From Blastococcus sp. Marseille-P5729 (GTDB taxonomy: Bacteria; Actinomycetota; Actinomycetes; Mycobacteriales; Antricoccaceae): a stretch of 64,000 nt of DNA. The position numbers and the translations under genes were made by a program. Position 1 is the first letter of the stretch; every line of letters begins with the position of its first letter. Shown piece after piece: positions 10,452-18,551 of this stretch. A model generated the notes under the pieces. It ran no database searches. It was not told the DNA's origin and saw nothing but the letters and a program-made list of their open reading frames with translations. The stretch covers positions 62,001 through 126,000 of the forward strand of contig NZ_OMPO01000002.1 in the NCBI RefSeq assembly GCF_900292035.1. The letters are read 5' to 3'.

Positions 10452-11260
10452 CGCCACCTCTGCTCGTCGATCTGGAACCGGACCACCAGGGCCCCGGCGT
10501 CCGTGCTGGCGCCGGTCACCCTACAACGCTTCAGGGCAGCGGGAAGCTCGACGGGGATCGTCACCCCATCAGTGCTGACCAGGAGCCGGCCCTCGGCGCT
10601 GGCCAGCCGCAGCAGGTCCTTGCGCAATCCCTCGACGGGGATTCGCAGCTCGAAGCCGCCATCGATCTCGGCGAGCATCGGTGTGCGGGCGGCGGTCGGG
10701 ATGCTCGTCGCTGCCGGCGGCACCAGCGTCATCCCCGCCAGCGAGAGCACCCTGGCGGCGGCCAGGCCGGCTTCTGAACGATCGGTCATCGCCAGCCACC
10801 TGCGGGGGTCGCGCAGCGCAGCCAGGAGCTCGCGCGCCAGGCTCAGGATGCTCGCCGTCTGGGTCAGGCCCGCTGCTCGCCCGGCCCCGGGCAGCAGACG
10901 CCCAAGCACGTCCAGCGGGACGCCGGCCACCCGGTCCTCGGCATAGGCGAGGCCGACCAGCAGGCTCGCCAGCCGCGCGGCGTTCCCCGGATCGGTGCTC
11001 AGGCTCAGCCGCTCACCGGCCGTCCCGAGCTCTATGACGACAGCCATCTCTGGAACCAGCGGCAGCGCGAGCGCCTCGTCGAGCCCGAGCCGGCGTACGC
11101 CGGTGGCAGCCGAGAGCGCATCGAGCATCGGGGTGAGCCGGCTCCAGTGGGCGGTGAGCAGCGCGGGTGTCTCGTGCGGCCACCGAAGCGTCCGGCCCGC
11201 GCCATGCTGATCGGCGAAGGCCTCGGGGTTGGCGCTGACCAGAAGCAGCGACGGGCTCAT
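10448..11260 (-). CDS. ArsA-related protein without P-loop
   Basis: A 270-residue protein at the place where mycobacteria keep an ArsA-family ATPase (Rv2184c position). The C-terminus (about residues 195-268: GGFELRIPVEGL, LLVSTDGVTIPVELPAALKRC, ALVVRFQID) resembles the ArsA C-terminal HSP20-like beta domain. The N-terminal part has no GKGGVGKT or other Walker A sequence and no clear Walker B, so ATPase activity is not expected. It may be a degenerated or regulatory paralogue. It is coupled by ATGA overlaps to the SRPBCC gene upstream and the 57-residue gene downstream. Confidence 0.7.
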   Translation of the reverse strand: MSPSLLLVSANPEAFADQHGAGRTLRWPHETPALLTAHWSRLTPMLDALSAATGVRRLGLDEALALPLVPEMAVVIELGTAGERLSLSTDPGNAARLASLLVGLAYAEDRVAGVPLDVLGRLLPGAGRAAGLTQTASILSLARELLAALRDPRRWLAMTDRSEAGLAAARVLSLAGMTLVPPAATSIPTAARTPMLAEIDGGFELRIPVEGLRKDLLRLASAEGRLLVSTDGVTIPVELPAALKRCRVTGASTDAGALVVRFQIDEQRWR

Positions 11261-11703
11261 CGAGCCTGTGACTCGACGCGCCTCTTGAGCTCCTTCAAGG
11301 CCGTGTCCATGATGACCTTCTCGGCCTTGCGCTTCATCATTCCCATCATCGGGATGGCGAGGTCGACCGTGAGCGTGTAGGTGACCTTCGTGGTTCCGTC
11401 GCCGAGATCCTGCAGTGCGTAGGTGCCCTCCTGCGACTTCTGCATCGAGCCCTTCACCAGCTGCCAGCTCACCGCGCTCGGGTAGTCATCCCAGTCGTAC
11501 TGCAGGGTGTACTCGTCCTTGATGACGCCTGCGTCGAGACGGAAATCGACCGTCTGCGCCCAGCCGTTCTCGTCTGCCGTGGCGACCTCCGCAGACTTGA
11601 CGGATGCCGCCCACTGCGGGTACGCCGGAAAGTCACCGATCACCTCCATGATCTGCTCCGGTGCCGCGTCGATCACGATCGACTGGGTCGACTGCTCAGC
11701 CAT
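11257..11703 (-). CDS. SRPBCC/polyketide cyclase-like lipid-binding protein
   Basis: A 148-residue START/SRPBCC-fold protein (coenzyme Q-binding/polyketide cyclase family), expected to bind a hydrophobic ligand in a helix-grip cavity. The beta-rich sequence is typical: IDAAPEQIMEVIGDFPAYPQW at the N-terminus, YDWDDYPSAVSWQLVKGS in the middle, and a long C-terminal helix (KRKAEKVIMDTALKELKRRV). The ATG at 11703 has GAGGAG eight bases before it. First gene of a coupled trio with the ArsA-like and 57-residue genes; divergent from fadD15. Ligand unknown. Confidence 0.88.
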   Translation of the reverse strand: MAEQSTQSIVIDAAPEQIMEVIGDFPAYPQWAASVKSAEVATADENGWAQTVDFRLDAGVIKDEYTLQYDWDDYPSAVSWQLVKGSMQKSQEGTYALQDLGDGTTKVTYTLTVDLAIPMMGMMKRKAEKVIMDTALKELKRRVESQAR

Positions 11704-11892
11704 GCGGTGTCTCCTCGGGAGGGTTCGGAACGGGCGCCGCAGCGCCGCTCCCTCCAGCCTACTGGGTTCGTCCGCGGCCGCCGTCGTGGCGGATTGGCCG
11801 GTCGTGACCAGCGCGTAGGGTTTACTGTGGTGCGCACCACCTTTGCCGGCCTGCGGAGGTAGCAGGCCCATGACCGTCCAGTGGAGTTCCAC

Positions 11893-13698
11893 GTGCGTGA
11901 AGTCACCACCCCCGCCCTGTACGAGTGTCCCGAGCAGGCCAACGCGGCAGACGTCGTGTTCGAGCACGCTCAGGCGCATCCCCATGAGGCTGCCTTCGCG
12001 CGGCTGCGCGGCGTGGACACCTGGGAGGACATCTCGCACGAGCAGTTCGCCCGCGATGTCACGTCGTTGGCTCGGGGGCTGCTCGGCGCGGGCGTCCGGC
12101 CCGGCGACCGAGTCGCGCTGGTGTCGCGCACGCGGTACGAGTGGGGCGTCATCGACTTTGCCGTGCAGGCGATCCGGGCCGTTCTGGTTCCGGTGTACGA
12201 GACCTCCAGCGCCGAGCAGGTGGCGTGGATCGTCAGCGACTCCGGAGCCGGCAGGCTGTTCGTGGAGACGGCCGAGATGCGGACCGTGGTCGACGAGGTC
12301 CGCGGCGAGCTGGGCGGGCTCACCGACGTGTGGGTGATCGACCAGGGCGCCTTGCAGACCGTGGGGGATCTCGGTGCCGACATCCCGGAGGACGCCGTCC
12401 ACGAGGCCCGCGCCGCGACCCGCTCCGACGAGGTCGCCACGATCGTCTACACCAGCGGCAGCACCGGCCGGCCCAAGGGCTGCCGTCTGACCCACGCCAA
12501 CCTGATCTCCAACTCGCGCAACGCCCTGGCCTACGTCGGCGATTTCATCTACCCCGGGTCCGCGACCCTGCTGTTCCTGCCGCTGGCGCACGTGTTCGCC
12601 CGGATCATCCAGCTGGCCGCGTTCACCGGCCGGGCGAAGGTGGGTCATCAGGCGGACATCACCCAGCTGCTGCCCTCGCTCGCCTCCTTCCGGCCGCACT
12701 TCCTGCTGGCCGTCCCGCGGGTGTTCGAGAAGGTCTACAACTCCGCCGAGCAGAAGGCCCATCTCGGCGGCAAGGGCAAGATCTTCGACCTCGCCGCCCG
12801 CACCGCCATCTCGTGGTCCCGGGGCAAGTCAGCGGGCCGGATCCCGCTCGGAACGCGGGTCCTGCACAAGGTCACCGACAAGCTGGTGGGCTCGAAGCTG
12901 CGGGCCGCGCTCGGCGGCCGCTGCACGACCTGCATCTCCGGAGGTGCGCCCCTCGGCGAACGGCTGGGGCACTTCTTCCGGGGGGTCGGCGTCGAGGTGA
13001 TCGAGGGTTACGGGCTGACCGAGACCTCACCGGTGAGCGCTCTGAACTCCGAGAAGGCGAACAAGATCGGGACCGTCGGCCGGCCGTTGCCGGGCACGAC
13101 GATCAGGCTGGCCGAGGACGGCGAGATCTTCGTCAAGGGCCCGAACGTGTTCGACGGCTACTGGAACAACGACGCGGCGACCGCCGAGGCCGTCCAGGAC
13201 GGGTGGCTGGCCACCGGCGACCTCGGCACGCTCGATGACGACGGCTTCCTGACGATCACCGGCCGCAAGAAGGAGCTCATCGTCACCGCGGGGGGCAAGA
13301 ACGTCGCGCCGACGCTGCTGGAGGACCGGCTGCGCGCCCACCCCTTGGTCAGCCAGTGCATCGTGGTCGGCGACCAGCGACCGTTCATCGGCGCGCTGAT
13401 CACCCTCGATCAGGAGATGCTCCCCGGCTGGCTGAAGGAGCACGGTCTCGATCCCGAGCTGCCGTTCTCGGACGTCCTGACCAACGACGAGGTGCGAGCG
13501 GGTCTGCAGCGCGCGGTCGACTCCGCCAATCGCGCCGTCTCCCAGGCCGAGTCGATCCGCAAGTTCACCATCCTCCCGTGCGACTTGACCGTCGAGGGCG
13601 GGCAGCTGACCCCGTCATTGAAGCTCAAGCGCCCGGTCGTGGCCAAGGAGTTCGCCTCGGAGATCGCCGCTCTCTACGACGGGCCGAAGCCGGGATAG
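11893..13698 (+). CDS. fadD15: long-chain fatty acid-CoA ligase, FadD15 type
   Basis: A 601-residue AMP-forming acyl-CoA synthetase. It activates long-chain fatty acids with ATP and CoA. The AMP-binding motif is IVYTSGSTGRPKGC, then VPVYETSSAEQV upstream, SGGAPLGERLGHFFRGVGVEVIEGYGLTE, WLATGDLG, and the hinge GRKKELIVTAGGKNVAPTLLE. The C-terminal domain includes IRKFTILPCDLTVE. GTG at 11893 is preferred: it aligns with the family start (MRE...) and GGAG lies six bases before it; GTG at 11881 is also in frame. In the mycobacterial segment the same gene stands between the SRPBCC gene and pimB'. Confidence 0.95.
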   Translation: MREVTTPALYECPEQANAADVVFEHAQAHPHEAAFARLRGVDTWEDISHEQFARDVTSLARGLLGAGVRPGDRVALVSRTRYEWGVIDFAVQAIRAVLVPVYETSSAEQVAWIVSDSGAGRLFVETAEMRTVVDEVRGELGGLTDVWVIDQGALQTVGDLGADIPEDAVHEARAATRSDEVATIVYTSGSTGRPKGCRLTHANLISNSRNALAYVGDFIYPGSATLLFLPLAHVFARIIQLAAFTGRAKVGHQADITQLLPSLASFRPHFLLAVPRVFEKVYNSAEQKAHLGGKGKIFDLAARTAISWSRGKSAGRIPLGTRVLHKVTDKLVGSKLRAALGGRCTTCISGGAPLGERLGHFFRGVGVEVIEGYGLTETSPVSALNSEKANKIGTVGRPLPGTTIRLAEDGEIFVKGPNVFDGYWNNDAATAEAVQDGWLATGDLGTLDDDGFLTITGRKKELIVTAGGKNVAPTLLEDRLRAHPLVSQCIVVGDQRPFIGALITLDQEMLPGWLKEHGLDPELPFSDVLTNDEVRAGLQRAVDSANRAVSQAESIRKFTILPCDLTVEGGQLTPSLKLKRPVVAKEFASEIAALYDGPKPG

Positions 13699-13703
13699 CG
13701 CGC

Positions 13704-14765
13704 TCAGCCGTACAGCATCTCGACGAGGTGCTGGGCTTGACGCTGCCAGGTCCACTCGGCGCATACCCACTCCCGCCCAGCACGGCCCATCGCGGCGGCC
13801 TGGTCGGGGTCATCCAGCATTCGTGAGACGGCGCTCGCCACTGCGTCGGGTGAACCGGGGGCGCGCACCACCACGCCGGTCCGCCCATCGAGAACTGCCT
13901 CGGGGGCACCGCCGGAGGACCCCGCGATCACCGGCTTGGCGGTGGCCGCGGCCTCGAGATAGCCCATGCCCAGGCCCTCGACGTCCCAGCCGAGCCGGCG
14001 GGTCCGGGCCGGCATCGCGAACACATCGCAGGCTGCGTACGCCACCGGTAGGCCCTCGTGGCTGGTCGAGCCGGCGAGCACCACCTCCCGCTGCAGACCG
14101 AGACGGTCGATCCGTCGCGCGAGCGAGTCGGCGTACCGCCCTCCCCCGACGATCATCAGCCGGGCATCGGGATGCCGACGCAACACCTGGGGCATCGCCT
14201 CGATGAGCACGTCCTGGCCCTTGCGTGGCACCAGACGGGAGACGCAGCCGATCACCCGGGTGCCCTCCAGGCCGTGCTGCGCTCTGAACGCCGAGCCGTC
14301 AACCGCCGGATGGAAGCGATCGACGTCGACGCCCGGCGACAGCCGCCGCAGGGAGGTATGCGGCGCAAGCAGAGCGCGCAGCCGGTCGCCGGTGAACTCG
14401 GTTAGGTAGGTCATCACGTCGAGACCGCGGGAGATCCGGCGCAGCACCTGGCGGCTGCCCGGTGACATCGCCCAGCCCAGGTCGTGGCCGTGGGTGCAGC
14501 CCACCAGGCGCACCGCCCCGGCGCGCCGCAGAGCGGGGGCCATCAGGCCAAGCGGCGTCGCGGCCCCGAACCAGACGCGGTCGGCACCGAACCGGCGCAT
14601 CGTGTCGATGACCGCACGGGTGACCGCCGGGGTGGGCAGCAGCATCCCGGTCGGGTGTCGCACCGTCTCGAACGGGGCGGCCGAGTCGTACTCGGCCGCC
14701 CCGTTCGAGGTCGACGCGAACACCGCGACATCCTGCGCGGGCAGCTGATCGATGAGCGCGCGCAC
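13704..14765 (-). CDS. pimB: GT4 glycosyltransferase, PimB'-like (N-terminus lacks canonical start)
   Basis: GT-B fold glycosyltransferase of the family that adds the second mannose to phosphatidylinositol mannosides from GDP-mannose. Motifs: THGHDLGWAMSPG, VSRLVPRKGQDVLIEAMP, LAGSTSHEGLPVAYAACDVF and the nucleotide-sugar motif VEGLGMGYLEAAATAKPVIAGSSGGAPE. The given start is the only ATG/GTG/TTG available (GTG 14765), but conserved family sequence continues upstream in frame (KVLVVTNDYPPREGGIQTF, encoded to 14822) until an in-frame TGA inside the NlpC/P60 gene, with no canonical start codon. The true start is therefore unresolved. It lies right behind the NlpC/P60 gene. Lipid mannosylation fits the conserved neighbourhood. 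Confidence 0.85.
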   Translation of the reverse strand: MRALIDQLPAQDVAVFASTSNGAAEYDSAAPFETVRHPTGMLLPTPAVTRAVIDTMRRFGADRVWFGAATPLGLMAPALRRAGAVRLVGCTHGHDLGWAMSPGSRQVLRRISRGLDVMTYLTEFTGDRLRALLAPHTSLRRLSPGVDVDRFHPAVDGSAFRAQHGLEGTRVIGCVSRLVPRKGQDVLIEAMPQVLRRHPDARLMIVGGGRYADSLARRIDRLGLQREVVLAGSTSHEGLPVAYAACDVFAMPARTRRLGWDVEGLGMGYLEAAATAKPVIAGSSGGAPEAVLDGRTGVVVRAPGSPDAVASAVSRMLDDPDQAAAMGRAGREWVCAEWTWQRQAQHLVEMLYG

Positions 14766-14823
14766 GAACGTCTGGATTCCGCCCTCGCGTGGCGGGTAGT
14801 CGTTCGTGACGACGAGAACCTTG

Positions 14824-15942
14824 CTAGACGATTCGGACGCCCTTCTGCCACTTCATCGAGCCCAGCGACACGACCTTGACGACATCACCGGTGGTGGGCG
14901 CGTGCACGACCTGCCCATTGCCGATGTACATGCCGACGTGGCCGGGCATCCAGACGATGTCGCCGGGGGCCAGTGCCGACAGCGAGACCGTCGAGCCGGC
15001 GCTGGACTGCGCCGAGGACGAGTGCGGAAGCGAGACACCGACCTGCGCGTAGGCCCACATGGTCAGACCCGAGCAGTCGAAGGAGTTCGGGCCCGCGGCA
15101 GCCCAGACGTAGGGCGAGCCGAGCTTGCTCAGCGCCGCCTGGACCGCGCCCTGTGCGGTGGAGCTGCCGCCGCTGCCCGCGCTGACCTGCTGCGGCGCAC
15201 TGGGCGCCGGGGCACTGGAGGAGCTGCTGGAGGACGAGCTACTCGATGCCGAGCTGTTCGATGACGAACTGGTGGACGACGACTCGCTGACGTCCTCGGC
15301 CGCGCCCTCGTCGGCGTGACCGCCGGCCTGATCCAGCACGGCCTGCCGCTCGGCCTCGGTCAGCGAGGCGAGCTGCTGCTCCAGCACAGGCAGCTTGGCC
15401 TCGATCTCGGCTTTCTTGGCCGAGAGCTGCTGCTCGGTGGCGGCAGCTGCCTCGGCAGCCTTGGCCGCCTCGGCCTCGGCTGCGGCAGCCTGGGCCTGAC
15501 CGTCGGTGAGCGCCTGGATCGACTGGCCGTAGTGCTCGGAGATCACCGACAGCGTGCTGAGCTTGTCGATCGCGTCCTGCGGTCCGCCCGCGGACAGGAA
15601 GGTGGTGACGTCCACCATGGCCGGGCCCTTGTACAGGTTCGCACCGGCGTCGGCAACCTTCTGTTGCTCGTCGACGAGCGAGGCTCCGGCCTGGGTCGCG
15701 GCGGCGTGTGCCTCATCCTTGGCGGCGTTGAGCTCCTCGAGCTCGATCTTGGCATCGTTGTACTGCTCGGCGATGGTCGCGATGTCATGCTGGGCCTGCA
15801 CGATCTGCGCCTGCACGCTCGCCTTGTCGGCGGCGGGATCGGCGTGCGCGGTGGTCGGGCTCAGCACTAGTCCCAGGATGCACGACGTAGCGATTCCGGC
15901 GACCCCGAGCGAGCGGCGACCGCGAGTGGTGTTGACAGCCAC
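14824..15942 (-). CDS. secreted NlpC/P60 peptidoglycan endopeptidase
   Basis: A 372-residue exported cell wall hydrolase of the RipA/Rv2190c kind, expected to cut peptide stems of peptidoglycan. Residues 1-35 are a signal peptide (GVAGIATSCILGLVLSPTTAHA). Residues 40-195 are a helical coiled coil (AQHDIATIAEQYND, AAAEAEAAKAAEAAAATEQQ). A long serine tract at about 215-245 links to the NlpC/P60 domain (255-372). The catalytic Cys is in NSFDCSGLTMW, and the His residues are in MPGHVGMYIG and VVHAPTTGD. Start is GTG at 15942. A c-di-AMP riboswitch fills the leader, so the protein is probably controlled by turgor or osmotic signalling. Confidence 0.95.
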   Translation of the reverse strand: MAVNTTRGRRSLGVAGIATSCILGLVLSPTTAHADPAADKASVQAQIVQAQHDIATIAEQYNDAKIELEELNAAKDEAHAAATQAGASLVDEQQKVADAGANLYKGPAMVDVTTFLSAGGPQDAIDKLSTLSVISEHYGQSIQALTDGQAQAAAAEAEAAKAAEAAAATEQQLSAKKAEIEAKLPVLEQQLASLTEAERQAVLDQAGGHADEGAAEDVSESSSTSSSSNSSASSSSSSSSSSSAPAPSAPQQVSAGSGGSSTAQGAVQAALSKLGSPYVWAAAGPNSFDCSGLTMWAYAQVGVSLPHSSSAQSSAGSTVSLSALAPGDIVWMPGHVGMYIGNGQVVHAPTTGDVVKVVSLGSMKWQKGVRIV

Positions 15943-15966
15943 GAAGGCTTGGCTCCTCTTCCTCGT

Positions 15967-16088
15967 CTCCGCCTACCGAGTTAGCTGACGGATTCGGGCG
16001 GGGAAGGTCGCCCTACGGGACGCGTGGCCCCGATTCACCCCAGTGGAACTAACGTGGGTCCCCGGCACGCCTCGCGGCGTCTCGGCGG
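15967..16088 (-). promoter_or_regulatory. c-di-AMP riboswitch (ydaO-yuaA class)
   Basis: The leader of the NlpC/P60 gene, read on the minus strand from about 16080 to 15969, carries the ydaO consensus blocks in order: CGGGGACCCA, then TGGGGTGAATCGG, GTAGGGC, and CCGAATCCGTCAGCTAAC followed by TCGGTAGGCGG. This class binds cyclic di-AMP and in actinobacteria typically precedes cell wall hydrolase genes. The aptamer ends about 26 bases before the start codon. I saw no convincing separate terminator hairpin after it, so control by translation or Rho-dependent termination is possible. Confidence 0.9.
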
Positions 16089-16188
16089 CGGCATTCGGTG
16101 GGGGCGATCGCTCCCTGGCTCTCCGAAGGCCACGGCTAGGCTACAGGCGTTATCTGTTCGAGACAATCAACCTGCGCAGTTGCGAGGA

Positions 16189-16407
16189 TCACCCCACCCA
16201 GCGGGCGCGTCGCTGCTCACTTTCGGACGGATACAGGGGCACCATGCGCAGCGGCGGCACCAGCCCCTCGCCGGCGAGCGCGTCCAAGGCCAGCGCCTCG
16301 GCATCCTCCAGCTCGACCCCCATCGGGTCGGCCTCCAGCAGGACGGACATGACGCAGTCACCGCACGCCGACGGCTTGGCCTGGCACGAGTTGCAATCGA
16401 TCAACAT
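16189..16407 (-). CDS. 72-residue CxxC protein, actinobacterial family
   Basis: A small protein beginning MLIDCNSCQAKPSACGDCVM. It has two CxxC pairs (residues 5/8 and 15/18), which would suit a zinc or other metal site or a redox role. The remainder (LALDALAGEGLVPPLRMVP) is helical. The ATG at 16407 starts the cysteine motif; longer in-frame extensions run across the divergent exonuclease promoter and were discarded. I recall similar short proteins next to NlpC/P60 genes in other actinobacteria but know no function. It precedes the riboswitch-controlled hydrolase gene on the same strand. Confidence 0.75.
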   Translation of the reverse strand: MLIDCNSCQAKPSACGDCVMSVLLEADPMGVELEDAEALALDALAGEGLVPPLRMVPLYPSESEQRRARWVG

Positions 16408-16482
16408 GACCTGAACGCTAACGGCGCGTTCCGACAGTTTTCGGGCCGCAGCGGTTCGGCGAGGAATGTCGGCGCTCACCTT

Positions 16483-16495
16483 TACGCTGCGCGTC
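16483..16495 (+). promoter_or_regulatory. -10 box for leaderless DnaQ-UvrC mRNA
   Basis: TACGCT (16483-16488), then seven bases, then ATG at 16496. No Shine-Dalgarno precedes this ATG, whereas the upstream ATG at 16466 has GAGG only two bases away, too close to work well. This favours a leaderless transcript starting at 16496. Confidence 0.5.
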
Positions 16496-18265
16496 ATGCC
16501 CCACCCGTCACAGCAGCTCACGCTCGAGGACATCGGCCAGCCCCTTCACGAGACCACCTTCGTCGTCGTCGACCTGGAGACCACCGGCGGGGCCCCGGGT
16601 CGCGACGCGATCACCGAGATCGGTGCGGTCAAGGTGTGCGGCGGCGAGGTGCTGGGCGAGCTGGCGACGCTGGTCGACCCGCGGACCGCCATCGATCCGT
16701 ATGTGCAGGTGCTGACCGGCATCACCGACTCGATGGTCCGTGGTGCGCCGACCATCGAGGCGGTCCTGCCGACGTTCCTGGAGTTCGCCGGCCTGGGGCC
16801 CGGCACGGTGCTCGTGGCCCACAACGCGCGCTTCGACGTCGGCTTCCTTCGCGCGGCCGCGACCTCGATGGGCCTCAGCTGGCCGCGGCACCCGGTCCTC
16901 GACACCGTTCAGCTGGCGCGCAAGACCCTCGCGCGCGGCGAGGTGCCCAACCTCAAGCTCGAGACGCTCGCGATGCACCTGGGCTCACGCACCCGGCCCG
17001 TGCACCGTGCGCTCGATGACGCTCGCGCCACCACCGACGTGATGCACCACCTCCTCGAGCGCGTGGGCTCGCTCGGCGTGCACACCACCGAGGAGCTGCT
17101 CGCGCTCACCCGCGAGAGCACGCCTGCGCAGCGCGGCAAGCGCCACCTCGCCGAGGATCTTCCCACCGGCCCGGGCGTCTACATCTTCCGCGACGCGCGC
17201 GGCGAAGCGCTGTACGTCGGGAAGAGTGGGCAGATCAGGCGCCGAGTCCGCAGCTATTTCACCAGCAGCGAGCCCCGGGCGCGGATGCGCGAGATGGTCG
17301 CGCTGACCGAACGCGTGGAGGCGGTCGAATGCGCGCACGACCTCGAGGCGCAGGTGCGTGAGCTGCGGCTGATTCATGCGCTCCGGCCCCGTTACAACCG
17401 ACGCTCGAAGCACGGGCGCTCCGCGGTCTGGTTGAGAGTGACCGACGAGCGCTTCCCTCGCCTAAGCATCGTGAACCGGTGGCGCGCGGACGGCGGAGCG
17501 CACATCGGGCCGTTCAGCTCCCGTACGGCCGCAGGGCAGGCCGTCGACGCGATCCACGAGGTGCTGCCGATTCGGCGTTGCTCGGACCGGATCACCAGCC
17601 GCTCGGCGCCCAGCCCGTGCGCCCTGCTCGACCTTGGGCGGTGCGCGGCCCCGTGCACGGGCGGGATCGACGTCGACTCGTACTCGGCGCTGCTGGCGCC
17701 GATCACCGAGGCGGCGCTACGGGATCCACAGGGCCTGGTCACTCCGCTGCTGGCCCGCATCGACCAGCTCGCCGGATCGCGGCGTTACGAGGACGCCGCG
17801 GCAGCGCGCGACCGTACTCGGCACCTCGTGGCAGCGCTGATCCGTACCCAGCAGATCCACCGGCTGGCGCACATCGACCGGCTCGTGCTGGCCGCCCCGG
17901 CCGAGGGCGGATGCTGGCAGATCGCAGTGATCGCCCGCGGCCGACTGGTCGCCGCCGCGCTGGCCGATCGCGCCGCGAGCGTCCTGCCCATCGTGCGGGC
18001 GCTGCGCCCGGCCGAGCAGCACACCGACGATGATCCCGCCGAAGCCGTCGGGTTCGAGCACGAGGAAACCCAGCTGCTGTGGCGCTGGATGACCTCTGCC
18101 GGTGCCCGCATTGTGGAGCTCGATGGCGAGCTGTCGAGCCCGGCCGCCGGAGCGGCGCGGTGGCAACCGTGGCTACGGCGCGCCGCGCGGCAGGCTGGCA
18201 ATACCGTGGCCCGACGCGGTTACGATCGTCCCAGTACACCGCTCGACAACGAGGAGACACCGTGA
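16496..18265 (+). CDS. DnaQ-like 3'-5' exonuclease fused to UvrC-type GIY-YIG domain
   Basis: A 589-residue fusion as in mycobacterial Rv2191. The N-terminal DEDDh exonuclease (about residues 15-180) shows FVVVDLETTGG, LVAHNARFDVGFLRAA and HRALDDARATTDVMHHLL. A GIY-YIG nuclease domain follows at about 215-300 (PGVYIFRDARGEALYVGKSGQIRRRVRSYF). The rest resembles the UvrC middle region, with a cysteine cluster (RRCSDRIT, APSPCALLDLGRCAAPCTGG) and a UvrB-binding-like helix (RYEDAAAARDRTRHL). The UvrC RNase H-like 5' nuclease and HhH domains are missing, so it can make at most the 3'-side incision or process ends. A DNA repair role is inferred. ATG at 16466 is an alternative start. Confidence 0.92.
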   Translation: MPHPSQQLTLEDIGQPLHETTFVVVDLETTGGAPGRDAITEIGAVKVCGGEVLGELATLVDPRTAIDPYVQVLTGITDSMVRGAPTIEAVLPTFLEFAGLGPGTVLVAHNARFDVGFLRAAATSMGLSWPRHPVLDTVQLARKTLARGEVPNLKLETLAMHLGSRTRPVHRALDDARATTDVMHHLLERVGSLGVHTTEELLALTRESTPAQRGKRHLAEDLPTGPGVYIFRDARGEALYVGKSGQIRRRVRSYFTSSEPRARMREMVALTERVEAVECAHDLEAQVRELRLIHALRPRYNRRSKHGRSAVWLRVTDERFPRLSIVNRWRADGGAHIGPFSSRTAAGQAVDAIHEVLPIRRCSDRITSRSAPSPCALLDLGRCAAPCTGGIDVDSYSALLAPITEAALRDPQGLVTPLLARIDQLAGSRRYEDAAAARDRTRHLVAALIRTQQIHRLAHIDRLVLAAPAEGGCWQIAVIARGRLVAAALADRAASVLPIVRALRPAEQHTDDDPAEAVGFEHEETQLLWRWMTSAGARIVELDGELSSPAAGAARWQPWLRRAARQAGNTVARRGYDRPSTPLDNEETP

Positions 18266-18537
18266 TCACCGCGATCGTCATGATCACCGCCGCCACCGAC
18301 CAGATCCCGGAGACCGCGGCCCGGCTGGCCGACATCGACGGTGTAAGCGAGGTCTACTCGGTGGCCGGCAGCGTCGACCTCATCGCGATCGTGCGGGTGC
18401 GCGAGTTCGATGACATCGCGCGGGTGATCTCCGGGCGGATCAACAAGGCGGACGGCGTCATCGAGACCGACACCCACATCGCCTTCCAGGCCTTTTCCCA
18501 GCACGACCTCGAGTCGACCTTCAGCCTCGGCCTCTAG
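18262..18537 (+). CDS. stand-alone Lrp/AsnC ligand-binding (RAM) domain protein
   Basis: A 91-residue protein consisting only of the Lrp/AsnC effector-binding alpha-beta sandwich (AIVMITAATDQIPETAARLADIDGV, EVYSVAGSVDLIAIVRVREFDDIARVI). There is no helix-turn-helix, so it cannot bind DNA as an Lrp regulator does. It may sense a small molecule or join other Lrp proteins as a partner. The GTG start at 18262 overlaps the exonuclease stop (GTGA), with AGGAG six bases before it, so it is translationally coupled. It converges on trpD, where an amino acid effector would make sense, though that is inference. Confidence 0.85.
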   Translation: MITAIVMITAATDQIPETAARLADIDGVSEVYSVAGSVDLIAIVRVREFDDIARVISGRINKADGVIETDTHIAFQAFSQHDLESTFSLGL

Positions 18538-18545
18538 ACCGAGGC
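18524..18545. terminator. short GC hairpin between Lrp-like gene and trpD
   Basis: GCCTCGG and CCGAGGC pair over an eight-base loop across the stop codon of the Lrp-like gene, just before the end of convergent trpD. It is a weak candidate, with a stem of only 7 bp. Confidence 0.4.
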
Positions 18546-18551
18546 CCGCCG

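Noticed and set aside
14765-14824. Programmed frameshift joining NlpC/P60 and PimB' proteins
   Set aside because: It would fuse a secreted hydrolase to a cytosolic membrane-side enzyme, and no slippery sequence was seen; a start-codon problem is more likely.
16100-16180. TTGATT and TAGCCT as a promoter for the riboswitch leader
   Set aside because: Spacing is 21 bases and no start site evidence exists, so no promoter was called.
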